The notes under the pieces were generated by a model. That model saw nothing but the letters and a program-made list of their open reading frames with translations, had not been told where the DNA came from and ran no database searches. A program made the position numbers and the translations under genes. A stretch of 64,000 bases of DNA from Acorus gramineus (taxonomy: Eukaryota > Streptophyta > Magnoliopsida > Acorales > Acoraceae). The number at the start of each line of letters is the position of its first letter. Position 1 is the stretch's first letter. Below are positions 34,372 through 46,700 of the stretch, piece after piece. The stretch covers positions 12,017,571 to 12,081,570 of the forward strand of contig CM060850.1 in assembly GCA_030737835.1 (NCBI GenBank), in the 5' to 3' direction.

Positions 34372-35444
34372 TCCTATCTAGCAATCTTTTGGAATTTGTT
34401 TTTGACTATTTGACGATAGTCGATAGGGATGCCAGTGGAACGGGATAAATGGAAAACCCGCCCCGCTCTGATCTTATTAGGACTGGTTTGATCCATTATA
34501 TTTAAAACCTGAACTCGACTCATCCCAACCCGAAAAAGATGTAGGACGGGTTTGAGATTCAAGTGAAAAGCTCACCCTGTCCCATTTATCCCGTGTAATA
34601 AATCACATATATCATTCAAAATTAATATAATACATAAATAAAAGGGATTTTTGCTTATATACCCCTGTTAAATTCCAATTTTTGTTTGTATACCCCTGTT
34701 AAATTTCAATTGCAGTTTATTTCATTTTTTTTTTTAAAATCAAACATTTACTCTTTGAAATGTATGCTATTATATGAAATTAAGTATAAATTGAGATACA
34801 TCAATATATTTTTTTAATGGTGAAAAAAAAAAAATTGAGTCATATACTGTAATAAAATTTCATACGCTATGATAATGCAGTATATACCACGTTATCATAT
34901 TGTATAGACTGCAAAACGGATTGCGTGTATTAGCGCTCGTGAAACTTTTGATGGTATGGGCTTTTTTATGATCTTTTGATTTGATGATATGGACTCTGGG
35001 CCTTTGGGTATTACAATGTGTGGTACGAGGTATATGGGCTATTTTGACGTGTGGTTAAGGACCTGGATCTGGTTTGATGTGAGCGCTAACACACTCAGTC
35101 CGTTTAACTTTCTATTTTACAATCTCATATATTATGATAATATCGTATATACTGTATTATCATAGTGTATGGAGTAAAAAAAATTTATTTATTTTTTTTA
35201 AAAAAAATACATTGATGTATTTCAGTATATATACTTTATTTATATAACAACATATATTTCAATAGAAAGATATGATTTAAAAAAAAAAAAAAAAACAGTG
35301 TGAAAACACAACGGGCTGGCTGGACATATCGTTTTTTGATTTTTTTAAACGGGTCAATCGAGTAACAAGTCTTGCGTTCTATTCTTGGGACCAAGTGCAT
35401 GTCATCGGATTGGGTCCAGGGCAGAAGCTAATATGTTGACAGGC
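34372..35444. repeat. repeat-rich intergenic DNA with large imperfect palindrome
   Basis: Sequence at about 34713-34950 is repeated in inverted form at about 35085-35297. Paired motifs include GATTGCGTGTATTAGCGCTC with GAGCGCTAACACACTCAGTC, and TATGATAATGCAGTATA with ATACTGTATTATCATAG. Similar arms occur singly near 9110 and 51590. A GGGACGGG-type inverted motif pair occupies about 34435-34600. No gene is seen. Confidence 0.55.
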
Positions 35445-35792
35445 TTAGGATCCGTTTGAAAACATAGATTGAAAAGTAGCTTTTGGAATAAAGTTGCTTT
35501 TTAAGATGATTTTAGACCTTGACTTTTTTGGGATGCTTTTTTTAAAATCAGGAATCAATATTTGAAAAGAGTTTAATATTTGGTAGAGAAAGTTGTTTTT
35601 CAATTCAAAAAATCGATTCCGACCAAAAAGCGTTGTTTCTGAGCTTTTTAAAACACAGATTTCGAGGAAAAAATTAAAAGGAATCCAGCTTTCGATTCTG
35701 CAAAAAGCTGCCCCGTTTGGCTGCACGCTTTTAGCTTTTCAGCTTTTCAAAAAGCAAAAGCACACCCCAACACGCAACCAAACGGGGCCTAA
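35445..35792. mobile_element. PIF/Tourist-like MITE
   Basis: The ends TTAGGATCCGTTTG and CAAACGGGGCCTAA are inverted copies. The interior has AAAAGCTGCC/AAAGCAAAAGC motifs typical of this MITE type. No clear target duplication was found beyond the TTA/TAA termini. Confidence 0.6.
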
Positions 35793-38700
35793 AGTGTCAA
35801 GATGGCAAGGGTCGTTTGTCAATAACGGAGATTGTTAGAACTTTTTTCTACCAGCCCTATGCTTATATTTTAAATTGGACATTGTTAGTAAATTTATAAA
35901 ATTTAAGTATATGCCTGCCTTTTTATAAAATAATAATAAAAAAAATGCAAATGCTCTATAGATTTCAAGAAATTAATGCTTTCGAGAAGAAAAACAAAGA
36001 GAAATCCAAATAGAATTTCAATGCCCTGAAAAATGTTGAATTATTAGAATGAAATGCTCCTCAAGTAAATACTCTACAAATCCTTTATTTATTTTCAACC
36101 TACCACAAAAAAAAATTCTCTACAAATCTTTGTCTTCAACTCCACATGCAATCATATTTTGTTAATGAAATATGTCTTCAATAAATAAAGTGTCTATTCA
36201 TTTTTTCCTTCTAAGTATATGCAATTCATTAGGGCATTCAGTCTATTTTTTATGAAATTACATGCTTCATCACACGAAGTACACACAATTAGAAAAATCA
36301 AAATATGTGGGGGTCACATGCGGGGCTGCTAAGTGCTAATATACTCAATCTTTTCTGACTTTTAAGTTTCAATCCTATATATGAATCTTTAATAGAGCAT
36401 TTGCGAGTATATATTCTAGTAAATTTGATTATGTACTTTGTTTTTTTATGAAAGCGAAAAGTATACTCTAATAAAATTAAAATATATATGTTTTGATGTT
36501 TTGTTGGTAGATCCCTCTACTACCATCTTTGTATTTTGATTTGGGCATGTTCCTGATTAGTATAATTAAGGCTCATGCCTATCATTAAGCACACACATAA
36601 AAATCGAATTGCAAAATAAATGACCACATAAATGACAAAGTGTAACAATCCCTCCCTCCCCCTCCACCCCCCCCCCCCTTCTAATAGTTACAAATCTCAA
36701 CTTATCGTAATTAGTTGATGTGAAACTTTAGATTAGCATTAACCAAAAGTCAAATTTGAACAATTAACATTCTGATCATTATAAACAATTAATTAAAAGA
36801 TAGGGAAGAAGGATCTCTCAGAGAAAAAGCAAAAAAGATCCTGAAAAAGGAGATGTTGCCATGACATTTGGAGGCTTCAATAACAGCATGATCCAAAAAT
36901 GTGTAAAGTGGTAACCCTTTTGTACATGTGATGACAACAAAACATAGATTAAGATGTATTTTATCTAATAGTGCAAAAAGTGGGTGTGGTAAAGTGATAT
37001 AATGCTATCAATCTAACCATCCATTGAATTGAATTAACACCCTTCACAATTCTAAAGCTCAAACATCATTGTTGTTGAATCTAGCAAACATACCATAATC
37101 ACTGGATTTTTATATCTTCTTGGTCACTCATATTTAGAAATAGTATCATTGTATAAACTCTAAGCATCACTGCATATCAATTATCTAAAAAAAATTATTT
37201 GATTTTTTTTTATCCAAGTCCGAAAATTTCAATGATTTTTTGTAATAAAATATTCAAATTTGAATGAAATATTGGGATTTAGATTTAAGTAGTGTGTGTT
37301 GAATGTCCTTACATACTAATATAATAATAAATTCATATAGGATTCAGATACAAATGCACCTGCTTAGTATTTGATCTGTTGACAAGCTTATTATCTTCAT
37401 TTAAAATATGCATTGCTGGTAAAAAATTTTGATTAAATTTTGTGATTGAGGCAGGATTTTTACAGTGTCACTCTATCATGTCATGTTGTTCATGTTGTGC
37501 TGATCCTAAACTCACCTACCCCAATTCTGAGAGCTGTTCTCAGTGTTTGCTATTATGTCATTATCAATAGCATTTAAAGTCCATTTCGTGATATACTTGG
37601 TCTCCACACTCAATTTGACTGACATGACATAACTTTGAGCTTCCACCAATGTTTTGGTACCTCATTCAGTAACTTGTAGCACTTTTGAAATAATAACAAC
37701 AACAATAACAATGACAACAACAACAACAAATTGTTGCACCTTTGAACCCTCAGTTTCTTTTTAGCTATAATTAATTTCTCTATAGGTCCCCCCCCCAAGG
37801 ATAAGATCATCAAAATTAACCTCTCTGGCTGGCTTATTTTTGGTCTATTCTAGTAAAGGCGCTGATTCGCTCAGTCCATTTTACAGACTTGTTTGTAGTC
37901 ATCCTGTTACTAACATAATATATGAAATAGCTTGTAAACTCCATAATAAAAAAACATAAAAACATATACAGACTGCAAATGAGGTTACAAACAAAACTAA
38001 ACTTATCATTTTCCATTCTATTATTGAAATCAACATAGCTTATATTCTAGAGTTTGGAGTGAGCATTATAAATATAATTGAAATATGGCATACTATCTTA
38101 TTTTAGATTATTCTAGAAGTAACTTTATTACCCATCATATCTATCTAAAAAATAAGTTGAATTGGGGTTAAAAGTAGTAGTTAACTAACCTTAGAATAAA
38201 CTAGGCATTTGAACCCATTACTACAGAATTTTCATTGTTGTAATAGAAAATACTAAACAGACAGATAAATTGTGTATGTTATCAAACATGTGGTCTTGTG
38301 GCTTTATCACAACCATCATAAATTGTTCCACAATCCGAATGAATTTAATTAGGTTATTATGATGCGATCATGTCATATCTAATTAGGAATTTAATTAGGT
38401 TAGTTGTTCTGTGTTGTTTAATTTATGATACACTCATTATCATTTTTTTCTTCGATTCAATGATAAGCTTATTTCAATGTCAATTGTCCATTTCTTAGAA
38501 ATAAATATTTTGATGCATATCCTTAAAAATCACTAAACTTCCATTCTTTTAAAGGGAAATTTTATTTTTTTCAACTGCCTTTTTTTTAAGGTCACTTAAC
38601 TTTTTAACATACCAAAACACTATTGAATTAACATGAATAACAGTTATATTTTTTCTAGGTCATTCCATCTCCTTTTTCCATTTACTTGCCCCGTGAAATA

Positions 38701-40417
38701 CACGTTTCACACCGTTATGCGTCATTTGTATACTATTAAATTTCATATATTGAGCATCCCTTTTATGTTGTTAATTAAAATACACATGTGGAAAATGTTG
38801 GATGGAAAGACTTAAAAACTTAGGATGTTTTAGTATGCTAGAAAAGTTGAGTAACATAAATAATAATAATAATAAGGGATTAATAATATACTTGGAATTG
38901 ATTTCTATTTTTTTTCTAATATGTTCACATAAAAAAGCCCAAATCATTCTTAGAATGGCCCATTGAAATGTTCTTCACACTTGCAATTTGGGATGGTAGG
39001 GAGTGCTGGGAGCCCATCCTTTGTCACATTCTAACAAAGACATCAACCTAAAACAAAGACACAGATGGCAAATATTCAACAAAACAGAGCAAAAATTACT
39101 CATATGGTTCATCCATCCTTGGAAGCAAAGATGGGGGAGGCTAAAGGGAAAAGCTTGTTTTCTTCTTCTGTTTGTTCTTTAAAGCCACTTCACCACAATT
39201 ACACACGCACTCTCTCTTTCAGTGACATAAGGAAAATTAGAAGGAAAAAAAAAATCACAACTGCTTTTTCTTTTTGTGACAACAAAAACAAAGAATGATT
39301 GACACAATAGCCAAAAAGGCTCTTTATCATAGGCTTTTGACAAACTACCAACAGACATGAATTTTGACTGTTTTGAGTATATCCTATTGCACTAGAATCA
39401 TTTGAGTCCAATAATTTTTTTTTAGTAGAATGATCCCAAATTCAATGTCAGAAGTTGTTACAATCACAAGAGGACTGGAATTTAAAGTCCAGTAAGTGAT
39501 ATACCTTGTCTAGTAAATGATTCATTATCTGAGCTATGATATGGTCTTGTGCATACTCAAACATGCATGCAAGCTAGGATATATATGCATGTTTCCAGTA
39601 AAATCATTCTTGTTACATTGTAGATGCAATAAATAACTTGGACTACAACATGTCATTTAAGTGTGATGGTTCAAGAGCATCATTTCGGATGAGATTAAGA
39701 AGGGAGTTTGTGTTATCTGTATATAAAATGTTTTTTTGGGATTAATCTCTATATAAAATTTTATTGTATTCCAACTAGCCACTTATCATTCATACATGTT
39801 AGATATTAAACTTAGATAACAAATATGTCCTTGAGCCCATGTTTGGATACAGAATAAAATTTATTCCAGAGTATACAGTTATACCAACATAAATGGGTAT
39901 AGCAGTGGAATAAATGATTTTGTGTTTGGCTGTGTTTTGGATTATTTTTGTTGAAAAATGTAATAATAAAGTTTTTGTTGTTTGTATAAAATGTGAATAA
40001 AGTGTAGATAAGGATTTATAAAATGTGAAAAAATGATGATAGTTGATCTGACATGTGATTTATAAGAGGTGATGACAATTGATTTGATAGTGGGTCCATA
40101 TATTCTTTGGGTGAAATAATCTGGAATAACTTTAATCCCAATGATTGGTTAAGATTCATATATCATTTTATACTAGTTTATTTTGGCATAGATTATCCTC
40201 GGGTATTCAACCTTCCCAAACAACTAAAATGAGTTATTCCGCTTTATTCCAGAATATCCTGACCCCTGTCCACCTCCAAACGAGGGCTCGAGGAGTTGGT
40301 GAATACTGATCATCACTAATAACAACACATATGAAGTCCTTTTACATGGGTGCCCTAAACAAGAGTAAATTAGTTCATATTTCATAACAACAAAACCTTA
40401 TGAAAGAGCCCCTAGCC
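35793..40417. other. gene-free intergenic region
   Basis: No coding or RNA gene is recognised over 4.6 kb. It holds a C-rich run (about 36655-36680), a GAGCGCTGATTCGCTCAG-like repeat (about 37857), an (AAC)n tract at 37690-37730, and a possible MITE at about 39835-40297. That MITE has GAGCCCATGTTTGGA at one end, CTCCAAACGAGGGCTC at the other, and ATTCCAGAATA/TATTCCAGAGTA motifs inside. One gene-like region at 39065-39300 has no family resemblance. Confidence 0.45.
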
Positions 40418-40966
40418 TAGGCCTGTTAACGGGTCGGATCCGGGTCGGGTCGGGTTTGAATGTCGGGTCCTTTGGGTCAGGTCCATATCGGGTTTCAGGT
40501 CGGGTTGACCCATTAACAAGTTCAGGTCGGACAAAGAGAAGTTTAAAAACTTTTCAAGGGCGTACAATGGTTTCATTTTTTTTTTAATAGAGTCTAATGT
40601 ATTATAAATAGTTCTTCACTATTTTGATTTTTAAATGTTTTATGAGGGAACATTTGGAATACGGTTTGAATTATTATGCTTTTACGTGAAGTCAAAAGGT
40701 TGTAAAAATATTTCAAATGTTTAAAATTTTCAATGATTATTCAATATTTAGTTATAAATGTTTAGTTGAATAATGAGTGTTAGGTTGGATCAGAAATAAA
40801 AAAATTATATAATATTTGGGTTGGATCAATCAGGTCCATAAGATCGGGTCAGGGTGGACCCAGACCCGATCCATGTTGATTGTTGGATCTTTCAGGTTAG
40901 ATATTTACGCTTTTTATCGGATCGGGTCCTGATCGACCCGCAACCCATTGACCGTTGACAGGCCTA
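40418..40966. mobile_element. hAT-like element with 8-bp target duplication
   Basis: The ends TAGGCCTGTTAACGGGTC and ATTGACCGTTGACAGGCCTA are inverted. The flanks are CCCTAGCC (40410-40417) and CCCTGGCC (40967-40974). The subterminal regions are packed with GGGTCGGGTC/GACCCGA motifs in both orientations. No transposase is present. Confidence 0.82.
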
Positions 40967-40974
40967 CCCTGGCC

Positions 40975-41756
40975 TTGTCTCTTCAAAGATGGACAAACTA
41001 AATGTGTTTAATTAAAAATAAAATTAGCCCTAATTTCATAAAATTACGAGGCTTTGGTGACACAAATGAGATTGTTTAAAACCACACCTAACAACATTTT
41101 TTTTTGTGACTTACAAATTTATTGTGTTATTCAAATTAATAAATGTGAAATGAAAGGAAAATTAATAAATGTTTAAAATACAGTCCTATATAGTTCGTTA
41201 GAAATTCAGTGAAATATAGATGATGTATATACTTTGTTAAATCTTTTTTTACACTTACTAAAAATGATGTACATTTTTTATCCAAGCATATACATTAGTA
41301 AATGATGTTTATTATTTAAAAAAAATAGAAAACATGTGATCTGAGTTTTGAATTGTAAAAATTACCGAGTATAACAATTTATTTTCTAAATTTAAGTGCA
41401 AGATTGTGACACAATTCATTCTTAAATAAAGAGTGATGTTACATACAGTTTTTTTCTCATTCTAAAACACAATCCTATATACCACGTTAGAAATCTAGTG
41501 AAACATATACCTCGTTAGATGTTGGACTACATTAAATATTTTCTTATACTTACTAAGCATAGATTCATTCAACTTGAAATGTAACGATATGCATTTTTTA
41601 TTAAAACATATATATTATTATATGATATTTATTATTTAAAAAAAATAAAAACATGTGGCGTATGAGTTTTGGTTGGTGAAAATATTTGAGTCTAACATTT
41701 TCTTTAAATAAAACAACGGAAAGTAAGGCCCAAATTAAAAAATAAAAATACAAAGT
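40975..41756. other. intergenic DNA, no gene seen
   Basis: AT-rich. Two related stretches (about 41190-41350 and 41470-41660) share TATATACTTTGTTA/CATATACCTCGTTAG and TGATGTTTATTATTTAAAAA motifs. Confidence 0.4.
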
Positions 41757-41765
41757 GGGGTAAAA

Positions 41766-43513
41766 GAGCCCGTCTATTACCACCAACCTAAATGCTGTCC
41801 CCCCCAACCTAACAAAAATTTAAAACATCTTATATTAGGAACTCATCCCACCAATTTCAGTTGACACAAACCCAGTCATACTGGGGTGTCTAATATGACA
41901 CAAAGTGTGTCACCCAAAATTTTTCAATTGCAATATTTTGACGCGACACACCTTGGGTCAAAGTAAATTGTACAGTTCGACATACTCTGAGTCAAACCAT
42001 AGTGTCTACTATGACCCAAGGTGTGTCGTCCAATACTATTCAATTGACAATAATTTAATTTTTTTATCTATCATAAATATCATAAATACATAACAAATAA
42101 TATCATAAATAAATAAAATTCACGTACGTAATTACATAAGTTAATTCACATACATATCATGTACATTCACAAATCTAATATTTTTTTGTCGTAATGAAAA
42201 CATACTATTGACATAACAGTTTTCCTTGTTCAACATTCACACATCCAAATTCAACCAACGAACATATCCATATTATATTTTAACTTTTGAACAATGTATT
42301 AAGTAAAACTAATAAAAATTACTCTCCCCAAACCGATTACTCTCCCCCCAACCTAATAAAAATTTAAAACATTTTATTTTAGACATTCATCACACCAACC
42401 TCACTTGACACGAACTTTGTGATACTAGGATGTCTAATGTGACTCAAGGTGTGTCACCCAAAATTTTTCAACTACAATATTTTAAAAGTTACGCGACACA
42501 CCTTGAGTCACCATAAGTTGTTCGATTTGACATACTCGAGTAAAACTAAGATGTTTACTATGACTTAAGGTGTGTCACATAGAATTTTTCAATTAAGATA
42601 TTTTAGAAGTAATGTGACACATCTTGAGTCACCATAAGTTATTTGATTTGACATATTCCGAGTCAAGCTAGAATGTTCACTATGACCCAATGTGTGTCAC
42701 CAAATACTATCCAATTGATAATAAGTTAATTTTTTTTATCTATCATAAATATCATAAATACACAACAAATAAAATATCATAAATAAACAACATTCGTATA
42801 CATGGTCGTATAAGTTAATTCAACATTCACATATCCAACCTGCACATTCACAAATCCAATACATTATTTTTTTCACAAATGAAAACTTACTATTAACATA
42901 ACAGTCTTCCCTGTTGAAAATGTATACATCCAAATTCAATTAATTAACACATCCACGTTAATACATTTTTTTACTTAATACATTGTTCAAAAGTTAAAAT
43001 ATAATATTGATATGTTCATTGGTTGAATTTGGATGTGTGAATGTTGAACAAGGAAAACTGTTATGTCAATAGTATGTTTTCATTTACGACAAAAAAATAT
43101 TCGATTTGTGAATGTACATGATATGTATGTGAATTAACTTATGTAATTACGTATGTGAATTTTATTTATTTATGATATTATTTGTTATGTATTTATGATA
43201 TTTATGATAGATTAAAAAATTAAATTATTGTCAATTGAATAGTGTTGGACGACACACCTTGGGTCATAGTAGACAGTATGGTTTGACTCAGAGTATGTCG
43301 AACTGTACAATTTACTTTGACCCAAGGTGTGTCGCGTCAAAATATTGCAATTGAAAATTTTTGGGTGACACACTTTGTGTCATATTAGACACCCCCAGTA
43401 TGATTGGGTTTGTGTCAACTGAAATTGGTGAGATGAGTTCCTAATATAAGATGTTTTAAATTTTTGTTAGGTTGGGGGGGACAGCATTTAGGTTGGTGGT
43501 GATAGACGGGCTC
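41766..43513. mobile_element. 1.75-kb non-autonomous MULE-like element with >500-bp TIRs
   Basis: The left arm (about 41766-42312) and right arm (about 42970-43513) are near-identical inverted copies. Their outer ends are GAGCCCGTCTATTACCACCA and TGGTGGTGATAGACGGGCTC. The flanks are GGGGTAAAA (41757-41765) and GAGGTAAAA (43514-43522), a 9-bp duplication with one change. The middle (about 42330-42960) is a diverged direct copy of the left arm, so the element is three related modules. ACACACCTTGGGTCA/TGACCCAAGGTGTGT motifs recur throughout. No transposase frame is present. It ends 260 bases before the MAP70-like ATG. Confidence 0.88.
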
Positions 43514-43773
43514 GAGGTAAAAAGTGAGCGACACATGTAGCGAAGGATGACATCACATAGACCGACTGCAACGGCTGCTACCTGTCAATCCAGAGCGGGA
43601 AAAAAGCCGGCTCGCCGGCTCTCTCTCTCTCTCCATAGAACAGTCAACTTCACTAAGAGAGTGAAATGGATTGTTTTGCACAAGACCCACATCTTATAAT
43701 CCCCCCCAAAGGCCCCCCATTGTGTTATTGGGTTTCCATTTCTCTCTTGCATTGCATTGGAAGAGCAAAAACA

Positions 43774-46700
43774 ATGGTGGGTTTTGATGAATTTGGGGAG
43801 AACAAGGTTTACTTTTCCCCTCCGGACCCCGTCGCCTTGGAACTCAATAGATTGCAGGACCAGCTTAAAGGTTTGCTCATGTATAGGTAGCTCTTGCTGT
43901 TGGTGTTGTTGTTGCTACTTTTGTTTGATTGATTTTGGGGAAGATTTCATTTTTTTACTTTGGGTGGTTATGAGTTTGGGTTGCTTATTTGTTCTTGTTT
44001 TTGTTGAATTCTGTTGTTGATTTTGTCATTCTCTTTGTGCATAATGATTATTGAAGTTTCGAAGCAATTGATCGATATGAATAGTACTTACATATTGACA
44101 AAGGATAATAGTTATATCAATATTTTTCCTCCTGACCCCATCGTGTTAGAGCTCAACGGATTGCAGGATCAGCTTAAAGGTTTGCTCATATAGAGATAGC
44201 TCTTGTTTTGGGTTGTTGTTAGTACTTTTGTTTGATTGATTTTGGGGAAGATTTTCATTTTGTACTTTGCGTGGTTATGAGTTTGGGTTGCATGTTTGAT
44301 TCTCATTCTCATTATGCATAAAGAGTATTAGGTTTGGGTTGCATTAGAACTCAACGGATTACAAGACCAGACAAAAGGTTTGCTCATATATAGAGCTCTA
44401 GTTTTTGGGTTGTTGTTTTTTTTTTTTTTTGATATCGAAGGGACCCCCCATGGCTGACCTTACGGTCGAGTTGGGAAGGCTACCTCCGCCTGTTTGCCCC
44501 TGGTCCAACGGAAAATTATTTCGAACAATCGCCAACAAACAAATGGGTAAGTCAGCGCCAAGACTCGAACCCAGGACCTATTGGTCACACAGCGCCCTGA
44601 ACCGTTGTGCTATGACCACTGGGGATGAGTTTTTGGGTTGTTGTTAGTACTTTTGTTTGATTGATTTTGGGGAAGATTTCATTTGTTACTTTGGGTGGTG
44701 ACGATTTTGGGTTGTATTTATTTTTGTTTTATTCATATCTTTTTTTTTTTTGTTTGTCATTCTCTTAATGAATAAAAAGTATTGAAGTTTTGAAGCATTT
44801 GATTGATATGAGAAATAATTTAATCCCGTCAAAGGATAATAGATATGTCGTATTTTGTATTTTTTTTTGTTGTTATACCATATTTCATAGGTTTTCCATA
44901 GTAGCCAAAAAAAATTGTTAATTGCTTTGTTTGTAAATGGTAGCATTTGGAAATGCATTTGGATGATTCAGCTTTTCCAGTAATCAAACTCAACCAAAAT
45001 GTGTTTCCATATGCCCTGAATGGTCCCAGCTTTTGACAAAAAAAAAAGGTTTTAGTTATAAACTGGAAAAAGGAGTTCTTCAGGAATCTTAAAAAAACGT
45101 ATGCTTCTAATTTCGAAGGCAGCTTTAAGTGAACAGCTCCTTTTCAAGCACGTTTCCAAATGCTAACTAAATTCTATCATGATTTTGGGAAGTGAAATTT
45201 TTCGACAGTATTATTATGCCGTCAAGTGTGTCAAATTCGGTGCTTTCGAGAATTCTAGTCCTTCCACTTAGTATGACGATGGTTGCGTGATTATTTACAT
45301 GGAGATGAAGTTCCATTGTTATTCAGGTGAAATAAAGAAGCATAAACAATGTTTCATTAAAGGAAGATTAATGGTATTGGTACACAATAGTCAAATCCTG
45401 GTTTTTATGTACATATGGATTCGATGGCTGTTCCTGCATGAAGGGTAGGTCATTGCATGAATGATCGTTGCATGATCTTGAGGTGAACAGGCTATGTTGA
45501 TGTTCATATTTGTATCCTTGTTGTCATGGGACTGGCGGATAATCGGATATGATACTGGAATAGTTTTTCTAGGTTCAATTGATGTTGGAATGTAGGTTTT
45601 TCTTTGATATTGATTTATGGTTTCTCACAATAAAGGAGTTTCAGTGTTGAATTTGTTTGTTCCTTGCTCTGTCTTCTTTTTTTTGTTTTGCTCTGTCATG
45701 TCTTGTTTGATGATCAAGATAGATTTTGTTTTTCAAATAAAAATTTCATTGTTTAACGGGGAAATTATTCCATGTTTACCATGCATGTTTCTATGTGCCT
45801 GTGTGTACTTCTAGTAACTGAAATTGGATAGAATGCTGTGCTTCTGATGAGAATTATCACCCCTTTAAAGCACCGCAATACACTTAATATTTTGTATTTT
45901 TATTGGTTTCCCAACTTATGAAAATGTTTAAAAAAATGTAAAGAAAATGGTAATTGCAATTTCCTTACTTTTAAGATTAATTATATGATGTTAATACTCC
46001 CTTTATTATTTTCTCTTGAAACTTCTTCCTTTCAGTTTACTGGACTATCCATGTCACATTTCAATTTTAGCTCAATTTACATGCCACAATCCCTGTGAAT
46101 TTTATTTAATCCTTTTTTCAAGTATGTTTATTGGATGGGGTATCTTCTTTCAGTAGATACAATTCAAGTGTTATTTTTTTTGAAAGCATGGTAGGGTGAA
46201 GCCCAAGTTATAAAATAGGGTGAAGCCCAAATAGCAAAAAACAAATAGTAAAACAAAGGAAAGGCCTCATGACTGCTCCCCTATAGACGAAAAGTCTACA
46301 AGGTAAAGGTCACAGCCCCCAAAAAACACACTCCTCCTCCTCATAAAGACGACCACCTGAATACAGAATGAAACTTGCGCCAGCACAGAATCTGCCCCAC
46401 TCCTCAATGAATCTGATCACCGACTCCCAGATATTCTCCACGTATGGTGTACTCCATTGAATATGGATTAGTTCCGGGTGAGCCAGATAGCCCAAACCAC
46501 CGCTCGAACAAAAGATTGAGAAATCTTTGCCCAAATTCAAGTGTTACTTGTCACACAAAAAAGGAACTGTATGTCGAATTTCTCATCACATATCTAACAA
46601 AGGTCACAAAATTTTCATTCTTACTCAGTTGGCCGTCGCACTTTCTGAAACTTTCTAAGACAGTGGTGTTAAATTGATACTGAATTTCATTGTTCTAGTA

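Noticed and set aside
39065-39298. 77-codon plus frame starting MANIQQNRAKITH
   Set aside because: No family resemblance, no splice or promoter support, and base composition like the surrounding intergenic DNA.
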